Counted from the first letter of the stretch, positions 1-10,000 are shown. The stretch: 64,000 nucleotides of DNA from Gillisella vitis (GCF_021559775.1 NZ_CP056048.1:248001-312000); one strand, 5' to 3'. Numbers and translations are program-made. The notes: generated by a model not told the origin, from the letters alone.

Positions 1-1
1 T

Positions 2-592
2 TTCTTCCGCGGGCTGTGGCTTTTGCCGCGCATGAGCCCGGCTGTGCTCTACGGGATCTTGTGGATTTGGATCGCCGATCCGACGCCCTTGGGGCTGCTC
101 AACCAGGTGACGGGCGCATTCGGCCTGCCGCCGGTCAACCTGCGCAATGATTTTCCGCTGCTGCTGGTCATACTGGCGAACGGCGTTGTTGGGGCTTCTT
201 TTGCGATGGTCATCCTGACCTCCTCGATCCGCTCGATCCCTTCACATCTCGCCCATGCGGCAAGGGTCGATGGTGCCAGCGAGTGGGGCGTTTTGCGTCA
301 TGTCGTGGTGCCAGCGCTCTCGCAACCGATCCGCTTCATCACCATCTACCAGGCACTTTCCCTGATGACGACCTATGAATATATCCTGCTGATCACCGGC
401 GGCGGCCCGCTCTACGATTCCACCCCCTACGCGCTCTACATTTATCGGCGCGCGTTCGAAAGCGGCGCCTATGCCTATGGTGCGGCGCTGGCACTCGGCC
501 TGATGGTCATCGGCATTGCCGTGACCTTGGTGCAATGGCGTGTCTCCAACATGCGCTCCACCTTTGCCGCTCCAAAGATTGAGGTGTTGTGA
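2..592 (+). CDS. ABC transporter permease, MalF/UgpA-like (5' truncated by window edge)
   Basis: Inner-membrane permease of a carbohydrate/glycerol-phosphate type (CUT1) importer. The reading frame is open to the window edge (codons from base 2 read FFRGLWLLPRMSP), so the true start lies upstream and about 196 C-terminal residues are seen. It contains several hydrophobic segments and the cytoplasmic EAA loop that contacts the ATPase (AARVDGASEWGVLRHVVVPAL region, conserved G and P at the expected places). The stop overlaps the start of the next permease by one base (TGATG), so the two are translationally coupled. The substrate-binding protein expected upstream is not in the window. Family assignment is firm; substrate is inferred only from the downstream phosphodiesterase genes. 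Confidence 0.88.
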   Translation, partial: FFRGLWLLPRMSPAVLYGILWIWIADPTPLGLLNQVTGAFGLPPVNLRNDFPLLLVILANGVVGASFAMVILTSSIRSIPSHLAHAARVDGASEWGVLRHVVVPALSQPIRFITIYQALSLMTTYEYILLITGGGPLYDSTPYALYIYRRAFESGAYAYGAALALGLMVIGIAVTLVQWRVSNMRSTFAAPKIEVL

Positions 593-1656
593 TGTCGATG
601 CTCCAGGCCGATACCGTTCCGTTAACCGATTGGACCCGCCTCGAACGCCGGGGCATTGTCAATCGTGCTGGCTTCCTGTCCGCGCTTATCCTCTTCCTGA
701 CGATTGTCTCTATTCCCATTCTCCTGCCTTATCTCTGGCTGTTGGTGAAATCGCTCACCTCGTCCGATGGCGCTGTTAGCCGGCTGGTTCTTTGGCACAG
801 TACGGCCATCGCCGGGGTCGGTTATCTCGGTGCAATCGGATTGGCGTTGTTGGCAGATCGGCTGCGTAGGCCCGCCGTCAGCTGGGCTGTGCTTGCCATG
901 GTGATCGTCATTCTGTCGGCTATTTTCCTCGTCCCGCATCTGAGTTTCGACAATTACCGCTTTCTGTGGAACCCTGACATTGCCAAAATCGGCACCAATC
1001 GCATGGACCTGATGCCATCGATCTGGTCGGCGCTTGGCACGTCGCTGGTGTTTGCGATTTCCCAGACGGCAATTGTTACACTCGTTGCCACCCCAGCCGC
1101 CTATGCGCTGTCGCGGTTTGCTTTCGCGGGCCGTGAAAACATTCTGCGCGGTCTGCTTCTGCTGCACGCCTTTCCGGCACTGGCGCTCACGGTCGCGATC
1201 TTCATCCAGCTTTACTATATGGGCCTGCTCAACAATTTGGTGGGCGTCGTGCTGGTGTTGAGTGCGCTGGAACTGCCGTTTGCGATCTTCGTCCTCAAAG
1301 GGTTTTTCGACGGCGTGCCATGGGACATCGAGATGAGCGCCGTGACGGATGGGGCAACGCGCTTCCAGGCCTTTCGCATGGTGATCCTGCCACAGATCCG
1401 CAGTGGTCTGATTGCGGTTGCCACATTTACCTTTCTGCGTGGCTGGGAGGAATATGTCTTCGTCCAGACGCTGTTGATCGAAAAGAACCAGATGACGATG
1501 AGCCTCTACCTGTTCTTCGTCGCGCAGGACCATATGGGGGCGGATTACGGCATGATTGCTGCCGTCGGCATCATCTATCTTCTGCCTGTCCTGGTCCTCT
1601 ACATTTTCACGCAGAAGTACATCACGCAAATGAGCTTCGGCGGGATCAAAGGATAA
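592..1656 (+). CDS. ABC transporter permease, MalG/UgpE-like, with extra membrane segments
   Basis: Second permease of the same CUT1-type importer. ATG at 592 overlaps the previous stop; a GTG one codon earlier is also possible. The EAA loop is clear (VTDGATRFQAFRMVILPQI). The protein is about 354 residues, longer than the usual 270-300 of this family. The excess is a stretch after the first membrane helix (roughly residues 60-115) holding two additional hydrophobic segments before the usual periplasmic FDNYRFLWNP motif. The C-terminus (YITQMSFGGIKG) is typical of MalG-like permeases. It partners the preceding permease and the ATPase that follows 5 bases downstream. Confidence 0.9.
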   Translation: MSMLQADTVPLTDWTRLERRGIVNRAGFLSALILFLTIVSIPILLPYLWLLVKSLTSSDGAVSRLVLWHSTAIAGVGYLGAIGLALLADRLRRPAVSWAVLAMVIVILSAIFLVPHLSFDNYRFLWNPDIAKIGTNRMDLMPSIWSALGTSLVFAISQTAIVTLVATPAAYALSRFAFAGRENILRGLLLLHAFPALALTVAIFIQLYYMGLLNNLVGVVLVLSALELPFAIFVLKGFFDGVPWDIEMSAVTDGATRFQAFRMVILPQIRSGLIAVATFTFLRGWEEYVFVQTLLIEKNQMTMSLYLFFVAQDHMGADYGMIAAVGIIYLLPVLVLYIFTQKYITQMSFGGIKG

Positions 1657-1661
1657 CCGAC

Positions 1662-2774
1662 ATGGCCAAGATCACTCTCGACAACATCACCAAAAGCTGG
1701 GGCGAGACCCAGGTCCTGAAGCCGATGAGCCTGACGATCGAGGATGGCGAACTCGTCGCCATTCTCGGGCCGTCTGGCTGCGGAAAATCGACCACGCTGT
1801 TTCTGCTCGCCGGTCTCTATGCGCCGACGTCTGGACAGATCGGTTTCGACGGACACAATGTCAACCGCGTCGACGCGCGCGACCGCAATGTCGGCATCGT
1901 CTTTCAGTCCTACGCGCTCTATCCGAACCTGACGGTGCGCGACAATATCGCCTTTCCGCTTCGCTTCAAAACCATGCGCAAGGACGAGATTGCCAGACGT
2001 GTCGAAGAGGCGGCCAACCTGGTGCAGATCAGCGCGCTGCTTGACCGCCGCCCCTCACAGCTTTCCGGCGGTCAGCAGCAGCGTGTCGCCTTGGCGCGGG
2101 CGCTGGTGAAGGAGCCGAATATCCTTTTGCTGGATGAGCCGCTTTCCAATCTTGACGCCACCCTGCGCATCACCATGCGGGCCGAGTTGAAAAGCATACA
2201 GAAGCGGCTCGGTTTCACCACGCTGATCGTCACCCATGACCAGATCGAGGCGATCACCATGGCCGACCGGATCATCTGCATGAACAATGGCGAGATCGCC
2301 CAGGTTGGTACGCCGGATGATCTCTATCGCCGCCCGAGCAATCTGTTCGTGGCAGGCTTTATCGGTACGCCGCCGATGAACCTTCTCAAGGGACATGCCA
2401 CGGGGTTCAAATTGCGTATCGGCGAGACATCCGTCGCCCTGACTGGAGAGCGTGAGGGAGAGGTGACGCTCGGTCTGCGACCCGAAGACATCACCCTTGT
2501 TTCACACGCGGATGCACCGCTCAGCGGGGAGATTATCAGCGTGGAGCCGATGGGGCGCGAAGTGTTCTACATGATCGACACGCCCGCAGGCGTCATCCAT
2601 GCGCTGGAATATGGCGAAGCCGTGCGCCATGCACCCGGTGCCAGGGTTGGCATTGTCTGTAAGCCGGAACACACGCTGTTGTTCGACGCCTCCGGCAACC
2701 GCATTGCTGATCTCCACGCCAAGCTTTTGCAGCATTCCGATAGGCTCGTGAAAACGTTAGAACCAGCAAACTGA
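1662..2774 (+). CDS. ugpC: ABC transporter ATP-binding protein, UgpC/MalK-like
   Basis: ATPase that energises the two upstream permeases. ATG at 1662, shortly after the permease stop, gives 370 residues, normal for MalK/UgpC proteins. Visible motifs: Walker A GPSGCGKST (about residue 38), Q-loop FQSYALYPN, signature LSGGQQQRVALARAL, Walker B LLLDEPLSNLD and switch histidine VTHDQ. A C-terminal OB-fold (TOBE) regulatory domain follows, with the usual LGLRPEDI motif. Open frame continues upstream inside the permease gene, but that translation resembles nothing and overlaps a good gene, so the internal ATG is preferred. The ugpC name is by similarity; the exact substrate is not proven. Confidence 0.92.
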   Translation: MAKITLDNITKSWGETQVLKPMSLTIEDGELVAILGPSGCGKSTTLFLLAGLYAPTSGQIGFDGHNVNRVDARDRNVGIVFQSYALYPNLTVRDNIAFPLRFKTMRKDEIARRVEEAANLVQISALLDRRPSQLSGGQQQRVALARALVKEPNILLLDEPLSNLDATLRITMRAELKSIQKRLGFTTLIVTHDQIEAITMADRIICMNNGEIAQVGTPDDLYRRPSNLFVAGFIGTPPMNLLKGHATGFKLRIGETSVALTGEREGEVTLGLRPEDITLVSHADAPLSGEIISVEPMGREVFYMIDTPAGVIHALEYGEAVRHAPGARVGIVCKPEHTLLFDASGNRIADLHAKLLQHSDRLVKTLEPAN

Positions 2775-2786
2775 CAGGATTTTTCA

Positions 2787-3509
2787 ATGACCAAGATCGT
2801 ATCCCATCGCGGGGCCAACCAGTTTGCGCCGGAAAATACCTTCGCAGCTGCCGACCTCGCCCTTCAGCAGGGGGCAGACTACATCGAGCTTGATGTGCGC
2901 GAGAGCGCTGACGGTGTGCTCTACGTTTTCCATGACGAGACGCTGGACCGCACCACCAATGGCACCGGCCCCATCGGCCATGCGACATCGGAGGAAATCG
3001 ATGCGCTGGACGCCGGAAGCTGGTTCTCTCCTGCATTCAAGGGCGCGGTCGTGCCTAGGCTTGATGCCTATCTCCATCACCTGCGTGGCCGCGCCGGTGT
3101 CTATATCGAGCTTAAATATTGCGACCCTGCCAAAGTGGTGGCCCTGGTGCGAAGCCTTGGCATGGTGGGCGATACATTCTATTTTTCGTTTTCCGAAGAC
3201 ATGCGCCGCGATCTGCAATTGATTGCGCCGGAATTCCGTAAGATGATGACGCTTGATATTGCCAAGTCGCCGTCTCTGGTCGGTGCCGTGCATCACGCTG
3301 CGATCATCGAGATGACTGTTGAACACATGCGGCGGCCAGGTTTGCTCGAAGCGTGCCGCAAAGCCGGGCTTGAGGTGATGATCTATTACGCAGGGGACGA
3401 GATGGCCATTCACCGCGAAATCGCCAAAGCCGGTGTCGATTACATCAATCTCGACCGTCCGGATCTGTTTAATGCTGCCCGGTGCGACCATGTGGAAGCC
3501 GCCGCCTGA
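2787..3509 (+). CDS. Glycerophosphodiester phosphodiesterase, UgpQ-like
   Basis: Predicted to hydrolyse glycerophosphodiesters to glycerol-3-phosphate plus an alcohol in the cytoplasm; there is no signal peptide. The 240-residue protein opens with the GDPD signature: HRG (SHRGANQFAPENT), then the metal-binding ELDVR element and the catalytic histidine in VFHDETLDRTTNGTG. All core residues of the family are present. It starts 12 bases after the ATPase gene and its stop overlaps the next start (TGATG), so it belongs to the transporter operon. The ugp systems of other proteobacteria pair a Ugp importer with UgpQ in the same way, which supports glycerophosphodiester uptake here. Confidence 0.92.
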   Translation: MTKIVSHRGANQFAPENTFAAADLALQQGADYIELDVRESADGVLYVFHDETLDRTTNGTGPIGHATSEEIDALDAGSWFSPAFKGAVVPRLDAYLHHLRGRAGVYIELKYCDPAKVVALVRSLGMVGDTFYFSFSEDMRRDLQLIAPEFRKMMTLDIAKSPSLVGAVHHAAIIEMTVEHMRRPGLLEACRKAGLEVMIYYAGDEMAIHREIAKAGVDYINLDRPDLFNAARCDHVEAAA

Positions 3510-5062
3510 TGCAGATCGCAGTTGTCGCCGATGTCCATCTGCATGATCTGTACGGCGGGTATGGCATGGTGGAGGAGGGCGGTGGACTTGCCCTTCGCAC
3601 GCTGGGGGACACCATGGCGTCCACCCGTGTGTTTAACGAGAGCCATGCCGCGTTTCGTGCCGTGCTGGACGATATCGTCCGGCGCGGCATTTGTGATGTC
3701 GTTCTTCTCGGCGATTATTCCGACGATGGCCAGATTGGCGCGGTTGCAGCCGTCAAACGGATTCTTTCCGACTACGAAGACAGACATGGCCTGCGGTTTT
3801 TCGCCACCTTCGGCAATCATGATTGTTACGGACCAGCGCCGCGTCATCTGGCCAAGCTGCTGACACAGGCCGATGGGCTGGAACCGCTGTTGGTAACAAG
3901 CGATGATCGTGCGCCTGCACCAGCAATTGTTTGTCCGGGGATGCGTGGCATGTCGATAGCTGAGGCCGTGGAAGCCATGGCACCCTACGGCGTCACGCGT
4001 CCCGAGACCATTCTCCATTGGGAGACGCCTCATGACGGTATGGAGCATGTCGCACCCCGCCATTTGCCAACCAGCGACGACCTGAACTGTGACGCCTCTT
4101 ATCTTGTCGAGCCGCAGGAAGGGCTATGGCTTTTGATGCTGGACGCCAATGTGTTCCAAAAGACCGGTGAGGGCTGGAAGGTCAGGGCCGATGCTGCCTG
4201 GGATCATGTGCTGGCAGAACGCCCCTATCTGCTGGCCTGGATCAAGCAGGTGGCTGATCGCGCCAACCGTTTGGGCAAGACCTTGTTGGCCTTTTCTCAC
4301 TACCCGGCCTTGCCTTTGGCATTGACAGGAGAAGGCAGCGATGTGCGGGCGGCGAGCACGCCAGACTGGTCGAAGCGCATGCCATCGCCGGAAACCAGCC
4401 GCCGCCTTGCATGCGCCGGGATTCGATGGCATTTCAGCGGCCACATGCATGTCGCCGGGCGGGTTGAACTGGATGGTCTCGTCAACATCGCCGTCCCTTC
4501 GCCCGTCGCCTATCCTGGAGGCTACGTTGTCGTCACTGCTAAAGCCAAGCAGATTGACATCGAGACCGTTCAGATGAACGTGGCCAAAGGTTTCGATATT
4601 GCGTTCCCCGCCTATCAAGTGCAGTCCGGCGGTACCAATCGCACCTGGTTTCCGAAACTGCTTTCCTGTGCGACCTATGCGGAGTTTCTGCGGGCCCATT
4701 TGCAAAATCTGATCGAAACGAAACATATTCCCGATGATTGGTCGCCTGAGCTTCTGGCATATCTCGACGTGACGATGGGGCATCTATTCTGTGAGGATAG
4801 CCGTTTGACGGGGCTTACGGTCGGATACTCGGACGTTATGTCCCAGCCGTTTCGGCAGATGGTCGAGGATTACTACCTGTTGCGGGCTGCCGGACGACAT
4901 GCCTTGGGAGAGATTCCAGCAGAGAGGGTGGTGTTCTACCGTGATCTCGCCACGCACCTAAGATCACAAGATCGCGTAGGGATGGGAGTGTCGCGAGATG
5001 TTGCCAGGTTTTTGGAATTATTCGCCGCTTGCACAGATTTTGATGGTTGGCTGGATGATTGA
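3509..5062 (+). CDS. Calcineurin-like metallophosphoesterase
   Basis: Dinuclear-metal phosphoesterase of 517 residues. The family motifs are in order: DxH near the N-terminus (VADVHLHD), GD (LLGDYSDDG), GNHD (FGNHD), a lone H (FSHYP) and GHxH (FSGHMH). The start ATG overlaps the upstream stop, giving a product that begins MQIAVVADVH exactly at the first motif. The C-terminal ~170 residues lack an obvious motif. Position at the end of the Ugp-like operon suggests it removes phosphate from the imported phosphodiester or its product; the exact substrate is inference. Confidence 0.85.
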   Translation: MQIAVVADVHLHDLYGGYGMVEEGGGLALRTLGDTMASTRVFNESHAAFRAVLDDIVRRGICDVVLLGDYSDDGQIGAVAAVKRILSDYEDRHGLRFFATFGNHDCYGPAPRHLAKLLTQADGLEPLLVTSDDRAPAPAIVCPGMRGMSIAEAVEAMAPYGVTRPETILHWETPHDGMEHVAPRHLPTSDDLNCDASYLVEPQEGLWLLMLDANVFQKTGEGWKVRADAAWDHVLAERPYLLAWIKQVADRANRLGKTLLAFSHYPALPLALTGEGSDVRAASTPDWSKRMPSPETSRRLACAGIRWHFSGHMHVAGRVELDGLVNIAVPSPVAYPGGYVVVTAKAKQIDIETVQMNVAKGFDIAFPAYQVQSGGTNRTWFPKLLSCATYAEFLRAHLQNLIETKHIPDDWSPELLAYLDVTMGHLFCEDSRLTGLTVGYSDVMSQPFRQMVEDYYLLRAAGRHALGEIPAERVVFYRDLATHLRSQDRVGMGVSRDVARFLELFAACTDFDGWLDD

Positions 5063-5120
5063 TTGGATCGTCAACAAGAAAAATCAGATCATGGCCGGTT
5101 CACTCTGAACTTGACCGACC

Positions 5121-5669
5121 TCAGCCGCCGAGGCCATTGCCTTCCGACATTTCCCTTCGATCGGGATGACCAGGAGGAAACCATGCCATGTGAATCATTG
5201 GCGGCTGGGCCTGGACGACCTGAAAACCGAGCCGCTGGTAAATCGGAAAACCGTTCGAACCGAAGACCGGCGTTGAAAGCGTCAACGGAATGTTGCCTTT
5301 TATGGCTGCCGCCTGCAATCCTCTGATGACATTGGAGCCTATTCCGCTACCTCGGGCTTGCTTTAAAACCTGCAACTCGGAAATCCGCCAATCTGCATAT
5401 CCAAGGTCGATGATGGTGCGTCCGACTGAGGAACCAAGTCGCTCAATGATGAAGTCGAGATGATCGGGATAGACGCTTTCAGCGCCAGCCCGCATGGTCT
5501 TGAACTGCTGCTCATAGAGATCACGAATGAAATCGGGTTTCCCTTCCGCCCATGCGAGCCATGGGCGGGTTTCGATAAACAGTTTGAAAATCAGATCCTG
5601 ATCACTCGCCCGGACAAGGCGCAAATTCAAACCGTTTCCAAATGCGAAAGAGCCGGTAAACCCATTCAT
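5121..5669 (-). CDS. GNAT family N-acetyltransferase (third gene of tail-collar cassette)
   Basis: About 182 residues. The acetyl-CoA binding region of the GNAT fold is recognisable: a beta-strand ending ELQVLKQARGSGIGSNVIRGLQ, where the R/Q-x-x-G-x-G/A pyrophosphate loop appears as ARGSGIG, followed by YQRLGF, the usual C-terminal element (FPIYQRLGFQVV). ATG at 5669 follows a few dozen bases after the preceding gene. The frame is open further upstream, but those residues overlap the small gene before it and do not look like protein. It is co-directional with two tail-collar-type genes, so it may acetylate a product of that cassette; that link is inference. Confidence 0.75.
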   Translation of the reverse strand: MNGFTGSFAFGNGLNLRLVRASDQDLIFKLFIETRPWLAWAEGKPDFIRDLYEQQFKTMRAGAESVYPDHLDFIIERLGSSVGRTIIDLGYADWRISELQVLKQARGSGIGSNVIRGLQAAAIKGNIPLTLSTPVFGSNGFPIYQRLGFQVVQAQPPMIHMAWFPPGHPDRREMSEGNGLGG

Positions 5670-5697
5670 ATATGTCTCATCCAACTCAACGCGACCA

Positions 5698-6009
5698 TCA
5701 ATTGAATGCAACTTCCAAACGGATGACGTCGGGCTGCGGGCTGAGGATACGCTCAATATACGCAAGCCCGATCTTATCCAGACTGCGATGCTCGATAGCG
5801 TAGTCTCCGCTTTGAATGTCAGGAAACGCGTTGTGCTGGACGCAGAGAAAAAGGCTGAAGGCCGTTCGCGCTGCTCCCGGTGCGGTGCTGGCTGGATATT
5901 CGACAACCTTGGCCAACACCGCGTTGATCACTGTCTCCTGCGCGGTCAGTGTGAAATCGTCCCCGATATGGGGCGTGAATTTTGCTGCATCCAGAATGAG
6001 ACCGGTCAT
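5698..6009 (-). CDS. Small protein between collar protein and acetyltransferase (DUF6916-like)
   Basis: A 103-residue soluble protein with no signal peptide or membrane helix. Its ATG overlaps the stop of the collar-protein gene (ATGA), so the pair is translationally coupled. Small proteins of this size with an N-terminal beta-rich segment (FTPHIGDDFTLTAQE) and a C-terminal PDVIRLEVAFN strand commonly sit beside microcystin-dependent/tail-collar proteins; I associate it with the DUF6916 type from memory only. No catalytic motif is visible. Function is unknown; context suggests a partner or chaperone of the collar protein. Confidence 0.7.
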   Translation of the reverse strand: MTGLILDAAKFTPHIGDDFTLTAQETVINAVLAKVVEYPASTAPGAARTAFSLFLCVQHNAFPDIQSGDYAIEHRSLDKIGLAYIERILSPQPDVIRLEVAFN

Positions 6010-6680
6010 GGACGAACCGGGTAGAGGCCTTGAACGCAGAAAATGAAATTGATCGCCAGGTAAGGAGGCTTGGCGTCGATAGCAGCACCGGTGCCAAATG
6101 GCTGCACCGTAACAGCTCCGCCTGTGATCGCATTGGTGGCAATGCTCTGAGCCGCCGTCGGCGCATTTCCGGAAATGGTAACGCTGCTACTATCGAGAGT
6201 GACTGGTGTCGTTGAAGCAGCGCCGTAGATCCTTGTGGCTGCCGTATTTCCACCAGCAAGGGCAGAGCCCGCCGTTGGCAACTGGGAAGTTCCCGCAGCT
6301 GGGCTTGCCTTCATGGTTGCAGTCTGCGTTCCTGTCTGCGCTGGTATATTCACCGTGGCATTGCCAGTGGGCGTAAAGACAGCCGCATGGGTATGGGCCG
6401 GAATTTGGGTTGAATTCAACGAAACGGTATCATTTCCGCCTTTGTTGCCGATCGCATAATTCGGGCTGGTGGGCGTACGTTGTCCATATCCGATGGGCAT
6501 TTGACCGCGCAGGTCCGGCAGGTTGAAATAGGTTTGCTGGTCCCCGCCATAGAAATTTGAAACAAGTGAATAGACGGCATTGTATTGATTTATCGTTAGT
6601 TTTTGACCCCAGCACATGAGCCAGCCATCAGGTGCATAATTGAAGCCGACCGGCAAGATAGTCGCAAGAAACGCATCCAT
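6006..6680 (-). CDS. Phage tail collar domain protein (microcystin-dependent protein family)
   Basis: A 224-residue protein. The N-terminus carries the tail-collar motif (GFNYAPDGWLMCWGQ, then NLPDLRGQMPIGYGQ), followed by a low-complexity Ala/Thr/Gly/Ser-rich beta region and a C-terminal YLAINFIFCVQGLYP, the classic end of this family. ATG at 6680 has a strong ribosome binding site (GGAGGATTATT). A few in-frame codons lie further upstream but skip that site. It heads a three-gene minus-strand cassette. No head, baseplate, lysis or integrase gene is nearby, so it is a stand-alone collar cassette rather than a prophage. The cellular role of these proteins is not established. Confidence 0.85.
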   Translation of the reverse strand: MDAFLATILPVGFNYAPDGWLMCWGQKLTINQYNAVYSLVSNFYGGDQQTYFNLPDLRGQMPIGYGQRTPTSPNYAIGNKGGNDTVSLNSTQIPAHTHAAVFTPTGNATVNIPAQTGTQTATMKASPAAGTSQLPTAGSALAGGNTAATRIYGAASTTPVTLDSSSVTISGNAPTAAQSIATNAITGGAVTVQPFGTGAAIDAKPPYLAINFIFCVQGLYPVRP

Positions 6681-6707
6681 AATAATCCTCCACGGGGCTC
6701 GGGGCAT

Positions 6708-7076
6708 TGCGAATCGACAACTGATTCGGGTTCATGAGGTCAGAACATATTTCTCAACCATAACTTAGTAAATTATATTGTTTCAATTTTTTGGGAAGGC
6801 CTGGCAGGGTAAATTTTAGATTTTTCATGATGCCTGCCTGTACTGATCGCTCTACCCAGGCGTTTAGAGCGAGGTGTTTTAGTCACAGTTGAAAGAAAAC
6901 AATGGGTGACAGCGACGCTTTCCATCTGCGGATATTGTTATTCAACCATGGCTCGAATAATGCTCGAATGACGGGCGCCTTGTGGTGGGCGCTCGTTTCA
7001 AGGGCAGCGTATTTTCGGTCGGCAAAACGACACGATCGATTATCGATGCCTTGGGCGAGCAGGGGTTTAGAGAAGA
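6708..7076. other. Divergent intergenic region, AT-rich
   Basis: Spacer between the minus-strand collar cassette and the plus-strand autotransporter gene, so it should hold promoters for both. It is clearly AT-richer than its surroundings (for example TAAATTATATTGTTTCAATTTTTT around 6769-6792, quoted only in part). One small inverted repeat is present, CGCTCTA (6848-6854) with TAGAGCG (6865-6871), loop 10 nt. No convincing protein, RNA gene or binding site could be named. Confidence 0.5.
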
Positions 7077-10000
7077 ATGCAATTCGGTAAATCGTTTCGT
7101 GTCGCGCATGTTCTGGCAGATACAAAGAAGTTGGCATGGACCCGGCTCAAGCGGTCGGCTGGTGCCGCCTTTCGGGCTTTCATTGGTGTCCTCACCATCC
7201 TGATTACCGGCTTGAGTTTTGCGACAACAGCCAATGCCGCACTTTCAGCGTCATGCAGCCAAGTCAATTCAGACTTCAGTTCGCCACGCTATCTCACCAA
7301 CACCGACAACTTTTCCCCTGATTACCAAAATTTGACCGCTGGCGAGTATATCTCCTGGAGCTTTTCGACCACTGGAACAGCAGCTGGCGGCACCTCATCA
7401 GCAATTGTGATATACAGCGACAATTATAATAATCTTCTTGTTAATGAGAGTAATCTTGGTGGAAATATTAATAAATCTGGCAATTTTACAGCCAGCGCTT
7501 CGGTAGATAATCTACAGATGATCCTTGATGTCACTCAAGATAACTCGGCTAGCCCTTCCAATTATAACACACTCACATTCAGCGCTGCCTGTTACGCAAG
7601 CGCGCCGACGTCTCCCGGTGCCCCGACAATCGGAACGGCCACACCTGGCAACAGCCAGGCCACGGTGTCCTTCACTGCCCCGGCCAGCGATGGCGGTGCG
7701 GCGATCACCAGCTATACCGTGACGGCAAGTCCGGGTGGCGCGACGGCAACCGGCTCGGCTAGCCCGATCACCGTGACGGGCCTGACCAACGGTACGGCCT
7801 ATACATTCACAGTCACCGCCACCAACAGTGTTGGAACCGGGACGGCTTCGGCAGCAACGAGCGCGGTCACGCCGACAGTGCCAACCTTTACCTTTTCCCC
7901 TGCCTCAGGCGCGTTGACTGCGGCAACTGTTGGAACAGCCTATAGCGAGACGGTCACTGCTTCGGGCGGAACGTCGCCCTATACCTATGCTGTTTCATCA
8001 GGAACACTTCCTGCTGGCATGAGCCTAAACACATCGACCGGAGAGATCTCCGGCACGCCGACGACCGCCGGAAGCGCTAGCTTCACCATCTCAGCCACGG
8101 ATGCCAATAGCGCGACGAGCTCGGCAAGTTATTCCCTCGCCGTGGCCGCAGGCCTTCCTGGTGCGCCGACGATTGGATCGGCTACAGCTGGAAACAGCCA
8201 GGCCACCGTGTCCTTCACCGCTCCGGTCAGCAATGGCGGTGCGGCGATCACCATCTATACCGTGACGGCAAGTCCGGGTGGCGCGACGGCAACCGGCTCG
8301 GCAAGCCCGATCACCGTGACGGGTCTCGCCAATGGTACAGCCTATACCTTCACGGTCACCGCGACCAACAGCGTCGGAACCGGGACGGCTTCGGCAGCAA
8401 CGAGCTCGGTCACCCCGACAGCGCCAACCTTTACCTTCTCCCCCGCCTCAGGCGCGTTGACAGCAGCAACTGTTGGTACGGCCTATAGCGAGACGGTCAC
8501 GGTTTCGGGCGGAACGTCGCCCTATACCTATGCTGTTACATCAGGGACACTTCCTGTTGGAATGAGCCTCAACACATCGACCGGGGCGATTTCCGGCACC
8601 CCAACGACCGCTGCCAATACCAGCTTCACCATTACCGCTACCGATGCCAATAGCGCGACGGGATCGGCGAGCTATTCGCTTGCCGTGGCAGCAGACATTC
8701 CAGGCGCGCCGACGATTGGGACGGCATCCGCCGGTGATAGCCAGGCGACCGTTTCGTTTACCGCCCCGGCCAGCGATGGTGGCGCGTCCATTACAAGCTA
8801 TACCGTGACGGCAAGCCCGGGTGGAGCGACGGGAACCGGATCGGCAAGCCCGATCACCGTGACTGGCCTCACCAATGGCACGGCCTATACGTTTACCGTC
8901 ACCGCGACCAACAGTGCTGGAACCGGGACGGCTTCAACGGCATCGAATTCGGTCACGCCGGGAGCATCACTCCAGGCTCCCATTGCTAACGCGGTCAGCG
9001 ACACGGTCAGTGCGAACTCGTCGAATAACCCGATCACACTGAACATGACCGGCGGTGCGGCCTCGTCCGTTGCCATTGCCACGCCCGCGTCGCATGGTAC
9101 GGCCTCGGCCTCCGGCACGTCGATCACCTATACACCGACGGCTGGCTATTCCGGTTCCGACAGTTTTACCTACACCGCCACCAATGCCGCCGGAACATCC
9201 TCGCCAGCCACGGTGACAATAACGGTAACGGCCCCGGCGTTCACCCTGTCACCAGCCTCCGGCACTTTGACAGCGGCCACTGTTGGAACAGCCTATACTG
9301 AGACAGTCACGGCTTCGGGCGGAACATCGCCCTATACCTATGCTGTTACATCAGGGACGCTCCCTGCTGGAATGAGCCTCAACACATCGACCGGGGCGAT
9401 TTCCGGCACACCGATGACCGCTGCCAATACCAGCTTTACCATCACCGCTACCGATGCCAATAGCGCGACGGGATCGGCGAGCTATTCGCTTGCCGTGGCA
9501 GCAGACGTTCCCGGCGCGCCGACAATTGGGACGGCGTCTGCCGGTGATAGCCAGGCGACCGTTTCGTTTACCGCCCCGGCCAGCGATGGTGGCGCGTCCA
9601 TTACAAGCTATACCGTGACGGCAAGCCCGGGTGGAGCGACTGCAAGCGGATCGGCAAGCCCGATCACCGTGACTGGCCTCACCAATGGCACGGCCTATAC
9701 GTTTACCGTGACCGCGACCAACAGTGCCGGAACCGGGACGGCCTCGGTTGCTTCGAACTCGGTCACCCCGTCTGCCGTTCTCCAGGCCCCGGTTGCCAAC
9801 GCCGTCTCCGAAACAGTTGCGGCCAATTCGTCGGCCAACGTGATCACTCTCAACATGACCGGCGGCACGGCTTCGTCCGTTGCGGTCGCTTCAGTGGCAT
9901 CGCATGGAACGGCCTCGGCCTCTGGCACGTCGATCACCTATACGCCCACAGCTGGCTATTCCGGTTCCGACAGTTTTACCTACACTGCCACCAATGCCAC

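Noticed and set aside
622..1629. Long antisense open frame opposite the second permease
   Set aside because: Its composition is Arg/His/Gln-rich without domains, and the sense frame is a clear permease.
5670..5906. N-terminal extension of the GNAT gene
   Set aside because: It overlaps the coupled small gene and does not look like protein; the GNAT fold begins after ATG 5669.
5121..6680. Prophage or tailocin remnant
   Set aside because: Only collar-type genes are present; no capsid, sheath, baseplate, lysis or integrase gene lies on either side.
8885..9937. Two nearly identical antisense open frames (8885-9127 and 9695-9937)
   Set aside because: They are the reverse strand of the duplicated adhesin modules, 810 bases apart, and arise from codon bias of repeated sense sequence.
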